DNA from: Mesostigma viride
Taxonomy: Eukaryota; Streptophyta; Mesostigmatophyceae; Mesostigmatales; Mesostigmataceae
Reading direction: 5' to 3'
DNA: 42,500 nucleotides
NCBI GenBank assembly: GCA_009746045.1
Contig: RPFO01000436.1
Span: 956,127-998,626, forward strand
Numbering within the stretch: position 1 is the stretch's first letter; each line of letters begins with the position of its first letter. The notes below the pieces were generated by a model, which saw nothing but the letters and a program-made list of their open reading frames with translations, did no database searches and was not told the origin of the DNA. Both the position numbers and the translations under genes were made by a program. Shown here piece after piece: positions 20,961-31,913 of the stretch.

Positions 20961-21613
20961 CAAACCTCACTCAGGATCATGCTCTCCCTCTTCCTCCACA
21001 ACCTCAATGCAGGCCAAGACTATGTCTGCAAAGCCACTGATATTAAAAGGGCCTTCCTCAGGGGGGACCCAGAAAAGGCTGAATCTGTGTGGAAAGGGAA
21101 GGTGTACGTGGTAGACACCCCAGCTGTGTGGAAACCTTACATTGATGAGCCCCACCTTATCATCAACATTGGGGTGGAAGGGCTTGTCAGTGCCCCAAAA
21201 TTTTCAGAGACTCAGCAGAGGAAGTATTCAAAAAGCTCAAGGCCACGTATGATGACCTGGACCCATGCTTTTTTGTTGTACCCACCCCCTCTGGACTGCT
21301 GTTCTTTGTGTGGCATGGAGATGACCAACTCATTTGTGGGCCTAGAGCTGAGGTGGAAAACTTTATTCAGCAGGTCCAGGAATCATATGAGATTGGCAAA
21401 CAGGTGGAATTGAGCACAACCCCCATCCAGTTCTGTGGCATCATGTTGCAGCTGCATAGGCAGCCAGATCAGTGGGTCTGCTCTCTCTCTCCTCCTGCAG
21501 AATATATCCAAGATTGTCTAGATCTGCTGCAGACAACCACCTCCCCTTACACATGTGTGCCACTGTTCAGGGCAAACTGGGGTGGTGGTCAGCCATCTGT
21601 GGGGCTCCCTTAG
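20960..21613 (+). pseudogene. Copia-type reverse transcriptase (frameshifted)
   Basis: The first frame has QTSLRIMLSLFLHNLNAGQD and YVCKATDIKRAFLRGD, the copia 'DVKTAFLNG' block with the first catalytic Asp. After a shift near 21200 a second frame gives FRDSAEEVFKKL, YDDLDPCFFVVPTPSG and FFVWHGDDQLICG, the DD active-site block (HGDD for the usual YVDD). The intervening palm section is shortened. With at least one shift and a missing middle it cannot encode a working enzyme. Confidence 0.75.
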
Positions 21614-21659
21614 CTGTCATCAGCAGGGTCACCCATGATGTTCTAGTCAAAATCAAATG

Positions 21660-22244
21660 CAGTCACATCAGGAAGTTGGTCAATGACTGCCCCCCCTCAT
21701 CCTCCATGGCCTGAATCTGATGGAAGACATCCACATCCACAGTGTCATGGACAGCTCCATGGAGAGCAGAACAATCAATCAGATGGGGGCACGGGAATCA
21801 GGGCTGTTTTTTCTCACCAACAGGTCAGATTACATGTCCCTCACTTCCTGGTACAGCAGGCTACACCGCAGAAAACCTGGCAGCAGCAACTCAGCTGAAT
21901 GTCGTGCTGTGGTGTCTGCTGCATTGCATGCTCGTTCCCTGCAGCACATGCTCACCTGGCTCCAAACCCAGGCAGGCAGCACATGCAATGTCATCTCACA
22001 TCTCTATACTGACAGCTACTCTGTGATCAGTTTTCTAACCAAGAAATCTGTTTCTGCTGCTGTCCACACTGACCTGGATTGGGTGATCCTCAAACAGGAG
22101 GCCACCTACTTCTCCAGCTGGCATCATGTGGAAGATGAAGAAAACCCAGCAGATGCCTTAACCAAGCTGAGGGATGCAGCTGGCCACAATACCAGTTACT
22201 TTGACAATATGAATCCCTATGGTATCCGTGTCAGTGTTGAATAA
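21660..22244 (+). pseudogene. RNase H domain of the retroelement
   Basis: The open frame from 21720 carries the copia RNase H blocks: VMDSSMES (first Asp), ESGLFFLTNRS, SSNSAECRAVVSAA (Glu), LYTDSYSVISFL (Asp), and WHHVEDEENPADALTK near the end. All acidic positions are present. The domain is intact from residue 1 to 174, but the join to RT upstream is interrupted by a stop after SSSMA (near 21714). Confidence 0.75.
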
Positions 22245-22616
22245 ATGACTGGCCATAGCTCAGTACACAACCACCACACCCCCTACCACAGCGATAGTTG
22301 CTGGGCGCCATAAAATTCAACACATTTGCTGTGGGGTGTGAGTGCTGGCTAGGTCAGATTTCTATCCATTTGAAGCTTGAGGGCACAAGCCTTGTGTACA
22401 CTTATTTCATGTGTGCTCCAATCACTGGCCAAACCAGCCAGCTGTGTACACCTTCTTTAATTAATGTGCAATTTAACACCTGGCCAGAACAGCCAGCTGT
22501 AACCAACCTGGCTCAACCAGCCATGTCTCTTTTGTACCCCTAATCAACTTAAAAACAATAACAATAATGTTGGGGGTGCAGACCTGCATAAGAAATAAAT
22601 AATAAAACAATACTGG
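22245..22616. other. 3' untranslated region of the element
   Basis: Non-coding stretch between RNase H and the 3' LTR; part of it is duplicated at 19263-19342. The last 40 bases before the LTR are A-rich ('aagaaataaataataaaac'), and no classical polypurine tract directly touches the LTR. Confidence 0.6.
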
Positions 22617-23098
22617 AGTTAGTCTCCATGCTTTGCTGTAGACTAAGTCTCAAAGGCATTGTGAATACAACGTATGAATAAGCCTTGTAAACCTACGTTG
22701 GTATGTGAATATAAATACCACGTGGGCTATGCAGATAGGAATGCTAGTCGAGTCGCATACGTTTCCCTAGATAGGTACTTTGGGTACTGAGGTACGTGAC
22801 AGATGTCAGTAACCAGTATACGTAGTGTCCTGTCATTGGACGGTACTAGAGTATCCTAGATAGGGACCGTACTGCATTGTGCATTGATCTGTGATCGCAC
22901 GATGCAGTGACTAGACTGCTACCTGTCATCGTGCGGCCTCGGGCCAACGGTCTGCACCCAACGGTCACTGGCGGCGCAGCCAGTGAGAGGAACGTTGATA
23001 AAGGGTAAACCTATTTTCTAATGAACCAAGCAATTCATTGCTCTCAGCACACAGTGTCCTCAAGCATTATACATAGTCGGTGTCTTCATTTACTAACT
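22617..23098 (+). repeat. 3' LTR (482 bp)
   Basis: Same length and ends as the 5' LTR, with one base difference found by eye across 482. TATAAATA is at 22710-22717. Confidence 0.92.
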
Positions 23099-23103
23099 GC
23101 AGG
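23099..23103. repeat. Target site duplication, right (GCAGG)
   Basis: Directly follows CTAACT of the 3' LTR and matches 14653-14657. Confidence 0.85.
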
Positions 23104-25027
23104 AGATTGCATGACAGATGCTCATTTGGGCTGACAGTGTGGGCTAGTGTTTCAAAATGCACAGGGTGCGCTCATCTACGCGAGTAGAACATAAATGCAT
23201 GCATTGCTACGGCAGCTCAGCAATGATGTAACGTCAAAATCCGTCGTGTTGTGACACGTCGTCCTCTATGGCTGTAGCAGGCTTTATAAGAATTGATGTG
23301 CGTCCCATGTTTCATGCCTGGCTGTAGCATCTTAGTTGGCGGTTCCCAGGCAAACCGTTGCAAGCAGCTACACATTGCCGTAGCAGGTCACCAGGTCAAG
23401 GAGCTCATGTGTGGTTGCATAGCTAACTGAGAGTAGTACTGGCAGCTGTAGCAGGTCAGCCATCACCCACCCGTTTGAACGGCCGTTTACGTGGCAGGTA
23501 TATGTCAGCTTCCAGAATGGCCAGTCGGTTTCCAGATTCCAGCGCGCAACATCACTGCAGCCTGCCGTGGTATGACAGCTGGCAAGAGAGAGGCACAGGA
23601 AGATGCGCAGCAGCACATCCCTTTGCGATCGCTGGTTGGTTTAGTTCGTGCACTTGGCTGAATGCACAGCCAGGCCCTGCCCCCAGCCGTGCAGGGAAAC
23701 AATCAAGCAAAGTTGACATGTTCTAAACTTGTGCTGACATCTAGTGCGTGGAACCAGGCCTTGCATGCCCCAGGTGAGCAGGCGGGCAAGTAAGTGGGGG
23801 GGGGGAGGGGGCTATGTGAGGGGTGGGGGGGTGAGGGGCGGGTGAGGGGGGGCGGCGGGTGGGCGGGCGGATGCATGGATCGAGGAGCACGCAGCCAAAC
23901 TATCGGCAACATACGAGAGGCCCATGAAACCAGGGTTCAAACTTTACCGCGATCATGTTCCCCTAACTCAGGAACGGTGCACCACATGAGAAAGGCGGTT
24001 TAAAATAGAGATGGCCGCTGCCATCAGCGTTTGTGATAAAATGAAGAAGTTTCTGTATTGCAATTGTATATATGTACTGAAATTAACCAATGGTGCATAC
24101 TTTACGCGGGGAAAGAGTTGAAAAACTGGTTCATGTAGAAGGAACCTGGGACGCTTAGGCTGAGGACAAGACACTACGAGTAACCGAAGGGCATAGCAAC
24201 CATACTAGACACTATTGCAGGGGGGGCGGCAACTTGCAGGCTTCCATTATACTATAGATACTTCGAAAGCCTGCGTGGCGGGACAGTTAGGACGCGTATG
24301 GCGGAACAGCAAGTCCGTGGTGGCTTGAATCAAAGCTATACAGGATATATGACGTACAGATGTAGCCACCGACATATTAATTAATGCGGCCTGGGAAACC
24401 AATCGAGGGAAACGATGTTTTTAACAACCAGAAAGAGCCTAGCTGACCCCCTTTCCAGGGGGGCCAGGGGCTCAGAGGGCTAGAAACTCTCTGTGGGGGC
24501 TGGTCACTTAGTTGCTAGAAGAATGTGGAATCTAATTCACACAGAAGATTTAAGTATTACTGAGATCTATACTTATCGCTCATGATAGGAATAACTACTA
24601 AAACCAGCAGCGCAAACCAATACATAAAAGTACGAATTACCTACATGATGACAAAACCCGTCGCCTGCAACTTTTTCCAAGGTAGAGGGCATTTCCCAAC
24701 CGTGCCTTGGGCCCTACTAGCACACCAAGACCAGCAGCGAGTAAAACCAGTACTTGGGGTTCATGTTCTGCACTGGTGTTATGGGCACAACTGTCTGTGC
24801 AACTGCATGGATGAGGGCTAGGCTGAACAAGGCGGGTGGGCAAGGCACACACCTATATGAAGACCGTGATATAATAATGGTGACAGAAGTAACCATGATA
24901 TAACAACCATGATATCAACAGCGAGCACAAACACCACCAACAGGTGGAAATGACTCAGAGACCCTGCCCGCAGGGAGCCCGGATAAAATCAACCACAGTT
25001 GATGACAGGCTGGGCTCGGTGACTCAC
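23104..25027. other. Spacer without recognisable gene
   Basis: Unique DNA with a G-rich patch at 23793-23875 and AT-rich stretches near 24050 and 24600. Short frames on both strands overlap and match nothing I know. If the left and right ankyrin exons belong to one gene, this is part of a very large intron; otherwise it is intergenic. Confidence 0.4.
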
Positions 25028-25266
25028 CCGTGCAAATCCAAGGGCGCAACTTGGCTGCTTGCCCCCGGCACGGTGGCTCCCACTTGCAGCCGCTGCAGCA
25101 TTTGCTCCAGGCTGCCAGGTGGCGACGGCTGGCTCGGGCCACATTGGGCGGGCAAGCCTGCTGTATTCTTGGACTCCACGCCTGGCATCCCCTTGCCCCC
25201 CACCAGGTACTTATAGACCTCCACGTGACCTCCTGTCAAGGCTACTTGGTGCGCCTGGCAGCCTAC
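25028..25266 (-). CDS. Ankyrin-repeat exon ANK16 (degenerate)
   Basis: After an acceptor acacag|GTA at 25266, the minus strand reads VGCQAHQVALTGGHVEVYKY then LVGGKGMPGVESKN, a 34-residue ankyrin-like unit (25165-25266). At the place where siblings have a donor there is no GT. The frame runs on to a strong CACGG|gtgagt at 25028, which would make a 239-nt exon that is not a multiple of three. An open frame extends upstream to an ATG at 25530 (MASPTQLQVP...), so a separate short gene starting there is another reading. TALH is replaced by AHQVAL, so the repeat is weak. Confidence 0.4.
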
Positions 25267-25530
25267 CTGTGTTGCCCACAACAAAGTGAACCACAGACTC
25301 AGCGTATCAAAGCTCATGTGGATTGCAACTAGAAAAAATTGGCTCCTTCTTGCCAAGGGTGATAAGTAACTAAAAATGGGAAATGCTTCCTGGCGTACAC
25401 GATGCTGGGAAACCCTTGCCTCCGCCCTTGCAGGTGGCGCGTTGGAACAAACCACTGCAAGCAATGAAGATTCATACTCCTCATCACTGCTGTAGTAGAT
25501 AGGTACTTGTAGCTGCGTGGGAGAGGCCAT

Positions 25531-26464
25531 GGTTAAGGCCGGTGCACCATGCGCAGGAATGGCTGAGTGACAAGGAGCAACGGTCAGGGAGAGTGAGGGG
25601 GAGAGCGTAAGGAGCCAAAAGTAGGATGGTGCGAAAGGTGCGGCGCGGCGTGACGCCTAGACTGAGCACCACAAACATGACTCATGCCACAAAAAGTAGG
25701 CGGCACTTGGAAGTCCCGAAATGCATAGGTAACAAATGGCGCGGCGCGGCGCCAAGCTAGACGCCACAAGGGCATGCAACCATGCCGAACTGAATGCATG
25801 GCAACCTTTGGCATGCCTCACACCGTGACTGATCCAAACAGTTTGTCAACGGTAAGGAAACTCGGACGGAAACAAAATGCCCTCATCTACCCTAACAGGC
25901 CTAACTATTTCGGCCAACTCAAATACAAAGTGGCAGGTGCGATTACTAGGGGCGCAACCGTAATGACCACTTATTAAAAGTATATATCCGGGCGCAGTCA
26001 GCCCGTGCTAAACCGAAGGGCATTTTCCAAACAACAGGCATTGATCAACTGTCAATACCTACCTTCCCAGGTATTGGCAGTCTGTGAACTAAGGGTTTTC
26101 TGTATGAATTCCAAGATGACAGTCTGTGAACCAAGGGGTTTAATATGAAATTCCGAGGTGCGGGGTTGTCTGGAATAGCCTGCGCATCCGGATCAGAGGT
26201 TGCACCACATAGACAGGAAACGGCCCTGCTTGCTCAAGAAACCTCTCCACATGCAATGAACCCCCACATGCATACTTCTTGCCTTGCCAGGGCAACCACG
26301 CATGTGGAAAAGCCATCGCCAGCGGAATTCCCTAAGCCAGCATGCCCACCCAGACATTGCTAAAGGAGAGGCGCCCAAATTGGGAGTAGGACTTGGCTAC
26401 GCGGGTGCTTACCCCAAGATGCCGCACATCCCTGTCGGGCACTGCCTTGACGATGTAGTGGCTT
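25531..26464. other. Spacer with small repeats
   Basis: No gene recognised. A hairpin (arms caatacct/aggtattg, 26053-26076) precedes two imperfect copies of a 40-bp block starting 'cagtctgtgaac' near 26079 and 26121. Confidence 0.4.
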
Positions 26465-26672
26465 AACAGGTACCGCTACAATAACAGGTACCTCTAGATA
26501 ACAGGTACCTCTAGATAACAGGTGCCTCTAGATGACAGGTACCTCTAGTTAACAGCTACCTCTAGATAACAGGTACCTCTAGATAACAGGTACCTCTAGA
26601 TAACAGGTACCTCTAGATAACAGGTACCTCTAGATAACAGGTACCTCTAGATAAGAGGTACCTCTAGATACC
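26465..26672. repeat. 17-bp minisatellite (about 12 units)
   Basis: The unit is aacaggtacctctagat. Each holds the palindromes GGTACC and TCTAGA side by side. It lies about 80 bp downstream (gene sense) of the ANK15 donor. Confidence 0.93.
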
Positions 26673-26753
26673 ACACCACCCGTACTACCAGACCATGGGC
26701 ATCTATGCACAGAAGCACCGAAATTAGGCAATGAAAATGTTGTTAAAACTGAC

Positions 26754-26852
26754 CAAATCCTTGGCCTCCTTGTCAGCGCCACTTGCGACCAGGTGCTTCA
26801 CCACATCCAGGTGGCCATGCGATGACGCAAGGTGCAGCGGCGTCCAGCCACG
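26754..26852 (-). CDS. Ankyrin-repeat exon ANK15 (near-consensus repeat)
   Basis: A 99-nt phase 0 exon encodes a 33-residue repeat starting RGWTPLHLASSHGHLDVV and ending ASGADKEAKDL. The acceptor is atccag|CGT and the donor TTG|gtcagt. This is the most canonical ankyrin repeat in the window (G-TPLHLA-GHLDVVKHL-GAD-AKD), unlike its neighbours, which read LVExxGMSVxAxD. It may be an older or separately acquired repeat. Confidence 0.9.
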
Positions 26853-27702
26853 CTGGATGCAGCAGGTACACAGTTTCCATGGAAACAAAACCGGACAAAC
26901 CCCACACACATGCAGGTATGTCAGCATGGCCAGGACCAGGCATGCTTGTGCAGCAACCGCTGCATCAGCCCACAGATAGCATGCTGGCTGATCAACAGCA
27001 CAGCTTGACTCCAAAGGCCTGCTAATAGATGTTAGAGCTAATGCGGCTGAGATGGCTCGGTGCATAGTCAGCAACACCACCCACCAAGTCACTGACATGC
27101 GCGTACAACAGGGCCTCGTCGTCAGCACAATGCTGCGAAGAAAGGGGGGAAATAGAGACGGGAGGATGGGCAAAGTTTAATTCGTTAAGTGGAAGGTGAT
27201 GCCCTGTGTGAACTTATGGGAGTAAGAGCCTGGCAACCCATACAAGGTTTCACGAGCGGTCCATGCTTACAGAGCACTATCAAACAAGTGCATGCAGCAA
27301 GCGCATGGGCTGCAGCAGGCTGTTGGCCACCGCTGCAGCCGCGGGCATGCTGTGTCAAGGGGACTCGCAGCGCGGGCTCTGAACGTGTCCACATCCGAAG
27401 AAGTAAGAGACCCAGGACCTGACACCGCACAAGCATCGCTGTGGGGGGCAAGCGTGGCAGAGCCTGTGGTCGACATTGTGTGCACCACACATGGAGGCTT
27501 GCGTTATTCAGGGTGAATGTGAGTGCCGGGAGAGCACTACATGTGGTATGTGACATAAATGCACTACATGTGGTATCACAAGAGCACTACATGTGGTATC
27601 ACAGACTTCATCTGGTGGCATCACATACTCAAGAAAGGAGGCACGTTATCCGCGGCTCATGCTCATGCGCTTTCCCACTAGGATAAGAACTAAATGACCT
27701 AC
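26853..27702. other. Intron between ANK14 and ANK15
   Basis: No exon is seen. Three short direct repeats of 'gcactacatgtggtat' lie at about 27534-27601. Confidence 0.5.
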
Positions 27703-27804
27703 CTCGTCCGTGGCCTCCAGGGTCACCCCCATGTGCTCCACCAGGTATTGGACCAGATGCAGGCGCCCTCCCTCAATCGCCCAACGCAGGGCGATTTGCC
27801 CTTT
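27703..27804 (-). CDS. Ankyrin-repeat exon ANK14
   Basis: A 102-nt phase 0 exon, 34 residues, starts KGQIALRWAIEGGRLHLV and ends MGVTLEATDE. The acceptor is atacag|AAA and the donor GAG|gtaggt. The usual ALHxAA and GHLE motifs are altered to ALRWAI and GRLH, so the repeat is divergent, but length, phase and splice sites are intact. The upstream intron contains a CAG/CTG run at 28000-28048. Confidence 0.8.
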
Positions 27805-27998
27805 CTGTATCGCACATCAGAGGCATATTGTGTCACAGCCAGCACACACCTGTCATGTCAACACACGCATGGGGAAGCAAGCAACGTGTTTCTGAATGCA
27901 TGCAACTCGACAAGGGCAGAGCCTGAGTCGAAGAATGGTCATTTCATTCCACCCTCCAAACACCAAATCACAAGTCCCTGGTCCATGGAAACCACAAG

Positions 27999-27999
<1 letters not shown>

Positions 28000-28048
<49 letters not shown>
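28000..28048. repeat. AGC/CTG trinucleotide run (16 units)
   Basis: An uninterrupted AGC repeat on the plus strand, CTG on the gene strand, inside the intron between ANK13 and ANK14. It is the same motif as the longer intronic tract at 34438-34620. Confidence 0.95.
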
Positions 28049-28049
<1 letters not shown>

Positions 28050-28614
28050 GTCTGGCAGGTCACTGATGCTCTGCGCGGGAGGATGAGGAGGAGACGCTTT
28101 CTTGAGGGTCGCATCCGTGAACCAAGTTGCCAGGTGCGTGGCTGAATGATGTTCGAGGCACGTTTTCAGCATGAAAGCAGTGGCGAAATATCACGTGGCG
28201 GGCGCAGAAACTGTGAACAGCTCGGTCGGTCCAAACTCCGACATCCGGCGGATAACTGCACCGCGCTGTCAGTGGCATCGTCCGCTGCTGGGGAATCCGG
28301 CAGCCCGTCTGGGAGTGCAGCGCCCAGGCTGAGCCATCAGTGGCAGGGTCTACCGCGGGGGAATCGGGTACCGCCGGCACAGAAAGACAGACCGTACCAA
28401 ACCATACTACGTACTGTTTAACTCTGACCGCCGGCGATCCGGCCACAGCTTGGAAGGCCGCACTTTCAAAGGGGGTTGGGGAAAGGGGGGGGACAGACGC
28501 CCCCCCCTTGTTCACTGAATTGATTGCCTTGCGCAGGAAACGGTCAGTCTCCGTGCATGGGGTCGTCATTTTCGCCAACCATTCACACAGGTTCGGGAAA
28601 GCAGGCGCACTTAC

Positions 28615-28716
28615 CTCATCCCTGGCCTCCGCGCGCGCCCCCTTGCGCTCCACCAGGTACTCGACCAGCTCGGCGCGGCCCCAGCGGTTGGCGAGGTGGA
28701 GCACGTCTTGCCCATC
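28615..28716 (-). CDS. Ankyrin-repeat exon ANK13
   Basis: It encodes 34 residues beginning DGQDVLHLANRWGRAELV and ending KGARAEARDE. The acceptor is gagcag|GAT and the donor GAG|gtaagt; 102 nt, phase 0. It belongs to the DG-starting subgroup (ANK10-13). GHLE is replaced by GRAE and the C-terminal loop is Arg/Ala-rich, consistent with a surface position. Confidence 0.85.
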
Positions 28717-29500
28717 CTGCTCAGTAGTTGCGCAAGGGGAGTGCAGCGAGCAGTCAACGGCATCAGGTGCCGTCCCCGGTACAGAAGCACTTCTAGTTAA
28801 TGTTGAAAGGGAATATCAACAAGCACTACTCGGGTGAAACGAAACACACTCACTCTTGCAACCCAACAAGAACTTGTAGAGGATGACGGATATTTATCAA
28901 ACTAGCATACGCGCAGCAGCAAGGCAGCTTGTGCAGAAAGCTTGCAGCCCCGCCAAATGCTGCTGCTAACCAATCCTGGCACAGCACCCGCATCGTCTAC
29001 TTGGGGTTATTTGTTGCCAGGAATAAAAACATGCCATGACCTTCTTGAGGCACCTCATGACAAGAAATTTACATGACCGCGTCTTACCTTTATTCATCTT
29101 AACACCCATTATATATAATATATATAATGACCGCGTCTTACCTTTATTCATCTTAACACCCATGCTCTTTTGGGAAAGGCTGCAACATTATAGGCTATGC
29201 CACCATTCCCATTTACTGTGGCTGAGTGACACAGAACACATCGCAAAAGATTTGGAGAAAGAATACTGACATTCTTCCAGGGATCCAAAAGTACACAGTG
29301 TTGGTCCACATCCAATCTCTGTGAAAGAACTGCTTAGCCCATATTGCGACAGCATGCAGCGTTAACTAGCTGATGGAATAATGTCGGTCACACATTGGCA
29401 GATATTCAGGAATCTGGGGCTGACCAAACGGGCATACAACAGCGCTTCAATATAGTGACCATGTGCAGCCATATAATATATATGTCGGGAAAACACTTGC
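28717..29500. other. Intron between ANK12 and ANK13
   Basis: It has a 37-bp direct repeat ('atgaccgcgtcttaccttta' and on) at about 29073 and 29127, separated by AT-rich DNA (tatataatatatata). No exon seen. Confidence 0.6.
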
Positions 29501-29602
29501 CTTGTCCTTGGCGTGCACGCTCATGCTCTGGTCCTCCACCAGGTATTTGACCACCCCCAGGTGGCCCCAGGTAGCAGCACAGTGAAGTGCGTTTTGCCCA
29601 TC
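29501..29602 (-). CDS. Ankyrin-repeat exon ANK12 (GC donor)
   Basis: 34 residues beginning DGQNALHCAATWGHLGVV and ending QSMSVHAKDK; 102 nt, phase 0. The acceptor is catcag|GAT. The donor is AAG|gcaagt, which fits the rare GC-AG class exactly at the position where siblings have GT. The protein is very close to ANK11, including the unusual TWGHLGVV, so the two exons are recent duplicates and the T to C donor change came afterwards or was tolerated. Confidence 0.87.
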
Positions 29603-30718
29603 CTGATGAGTGGAGGTGGCGTAAGCAGCATCCACGCAATAGAAGAATTCATGACATGGTGCCCTCTCTCAAAGCCTTGGAAGTTGGTTTCTGAAACGAA
29701 TGGCAGCACCAAACACCGGCGGCAACTGAGTTGTAGAGAGAGGTCCACTACAGTGCCTGACTTTTATTGCGGTTGGTTATGCTGCATAGGAACCTCAAAA
29801 ATCGTGAGGTATCATTTGAATATTTTGAGTGACTTAAGCCACGGCAGAAGAGAAAGTGTGTGACTGTAAAATAACTTGTCGAGGGTGGGGCAGTCACGCA
29901 AGTCCAGGTTGACAACCCAGGTCATCCACATTCAGAAAAGTACAAAAAATGTTTGCACTTTAGGTTATTTACCCAGAGACAAGCACAAAGCAAAAGCCCA
30001 TCTCAACAAGCTGCTTGCAGAGGGCATCTGGTAGACGTACGTATTTCCTATCCTCGCTCCTACACGGGAAAACCTGAACCGTCAGCCATTGCTTGCTTTG
30101 TTCTACTGGACCCACAGGCAAGGTGCAAGTTGTTACACAGCCGTGCAAAATGAATTGATAGAACAGCACGGAAAAGTCAACCACTGGTACATCTGGACCT
30201 GGGCCATCTGTATACTACACGTAGCATGTATATATACATACTGCTGTATACATATGGCGGTATACACTTGTACATATACGTCTACAGTAGTGTATAAAGG
30301 TGATATCGCGATGCCAACACCTGGCTAGTTCATATAGGCTATGTCCCTGTGAGTACTGTCTTGCCACAGCGAATTTTCTGAGGGACAGAAAGGTGACGCT
30401 TACTCTGGTAGGGACAAGCCCACATTTATGGCAGCAGCCGATGCCACAGGAAAGCATGTGTGCCAACACAGGATCTTGGACTGCCCGGAGACAATGCTAC
30501 ACAGCTTGGTCATTCTCAGCTGGCCCTCCGCTTAATGGGCAAGTTGTAACGCACAAGCACAGCTCACCCGATGTGGTTTCAACGGGTCAGGTTACCCAGC
30601 TTGATGCTGACGATAGGCTACAGTTATGTCAAGGTGGAGGAACAAAGGAAAAGAGGCATTAGTTGCCCGATAGCGGCAAGGAAACAGATTAGGGTGCATT
30701 CCTGAAAACGGCAAATAC
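29603..30718. other. Intron between ANK11 and ANK12
   Basis: About 1.1 kb without a recognisable exon. Positions 30220-30300 are AT-rich with short self-complementary 'gtatac' words. Confidence 0.5.
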
Positions 30719-30820
30719 CTTGTCCCTGGCGTCCACGCTCATGCCCATGTGCTCCACTAGGTGCTTGACCACCCCCAGGTGGCCCCAGGTGGCAGCGCAG
30801 TGGAGCGCGTTTTGCCCATC
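30719..30820 (-). CDS. Ankyrin-repeat exon ANK11
   Basis: 34 residues beginning DGQNALHCAATWGHLGVV and ending MGMSVDARDK; 102 nt, phase 0. The acceptor is atcag|GAT and the donor AAG|gtattt. It is nearly the same as ANK12, differing mainly in EHMG versus EDQS and DARDK versus HAKDK. Confidence 0.88.
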
Positions 30821-31441
30821 CTGATGATCGGAACAGGGACATCCGGCCCACACAGCAAACAGGTGGTAAAAGTCTGAGAGAACAGGTTTTTGCTTATCAG
30901 GAATGGTACATGCATTCAGCTTGCTGAATGTAGCATGTAGGAATTCTACATGCATGTTTTGTTTCAAAGGAGTCAGTTGACGCGGCAGCAATTATAGATG
31001 AGACTCCACCTCTTCTCCCTGAAGTGGAGAGAGATGGGCTCAGAGTTTCACTCAGTAGAGTCGCTAATCGCTCTGCCATACTCGTCGCTGAGCAGAGACG
31101 CAAACCGTCCCGTCATACCAGTCACCTCCTTATTTGCAGGTAGCGCTGGGTGACATACAGCAGAGGAAAAGACAAGGAAGCCAGGTCCACAGCAGCTGCC
31201 ATGAGGGACGTGAAGAACAGAACCAGCCTACTTTGTGAGAGGGTGAAAGCAGCCAACTTGAACTAGGGCTGGAATAACTTACATTCCGTTTCTTTTTAAT
31301 AATCCCGGTCTTATCTTCTAGACATTGTACTACTATAATTATGAGCCTCACAAATGGGTAGAGGAAGCCATGGCTGAATAAATTGGAAGCATGGGCTTGG
31401 AACGCTGCCCACTATGTCCCATTCCAGACTAGACAACTCAC

Positions 31442-31543
31442 AGCGTCCTCATTGTCCAAGCCCATTTCCTTGTCGGCCACAAGGTATGTGACTAAAGGCA
31501 GGTGCCCCCCTTCAGCGGCGCCATGAAGAGCATTTTGCCCGTC
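31442..31543 (-). CDS. Ankyrin-repeat exon ANK10
   Basis: 34 residues beginning DGQNALHGAAEGGHLPLV and ending MGLDNEDA; 102 nt, phase 0. The acceptor is cctcag|GAC and the donor GCT|gtgagt. The signature ALHGAAEGGHL is present. The spacing to ANK9 is only 370 bp, the shortest on the right side. Confidence 0.87.
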
Positions 31544-31913
31544 CTGAGGGGCAGATAGGAGTGCAAAAACCAGGGACCGAAATGCAGCCAGCATAAGTCA
31601 TTTGCTGTGAGAATGATTGGACATCTCCTCAGTAAAAAACGCTTCCCCCAAGAAAAGTTTCAGATCAAGCCACCTTTCAGTACTCCTAAAATAACACCAA
31701 GAAACCTTATAGTAGAAGAGGGCCAAGCTTATCAACCCCTGCCAAGCCATGCCATGCAACCATTGAAGCGGACACATGAGGTTGATGTGCGTTCATATAC
31801 CCTCCAAAAAAAAGGAATCCCTGTGCAATTAGTAGCTGCAACCAACGTTCCAGAATGTAGCAGCACTTGAGTGTGCTGTCAATGCAGCTTCCCTACTAGG
31901 CACAAACACTTAC

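Larger units (their letters stand above)
14658..23098 (+). mobile_element. Copia-like LTR retrotransposon, rearranged
   Basis: Two 482-bp direct LTRs bound an interior of about 7.5 kb, with a 5-bp target duplication outside. The interior runs: sense gag; inverted gag; inverted gag 3' part; a 342-bp sense pol fragment; inverted gag 5' part; an 80-bp piece of 3' UTR; then integrase C-terminus, retropepsin, reverse transcriptase and RNase H in plus orientation. The RT (TDIKRAFLRGD, DPCFF, GDD) and RNase H (SSNSAECRA, LYTDS, PADALTK) resemble Ty1/copia. Pol has several frame breaks and the sense gag a stop, so it is non-autonomous. LTRs that differ at one base mean it inserted recently, so enzymes were supplied in trans. 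Confidence 0.9.

Noticed and set aside
22615-22625. LTR starting at TGGAGTTAG to satisfy TG...CA
   Set aside because: The 5' LTR has AGGAGTTAG at the same place, and the GCAGG target duplication fits flush only if the LTR starts at AGTTAG.
31030-31092. tRNA-Ser-like segment on the minus strand (gacgagtatggcagagcg)
   Set aside because: It has an A-box-like word, but no good B box, no closing acceptor stem and no clear anticodon arm; perhaps a decayed tRNA-derived SINE.
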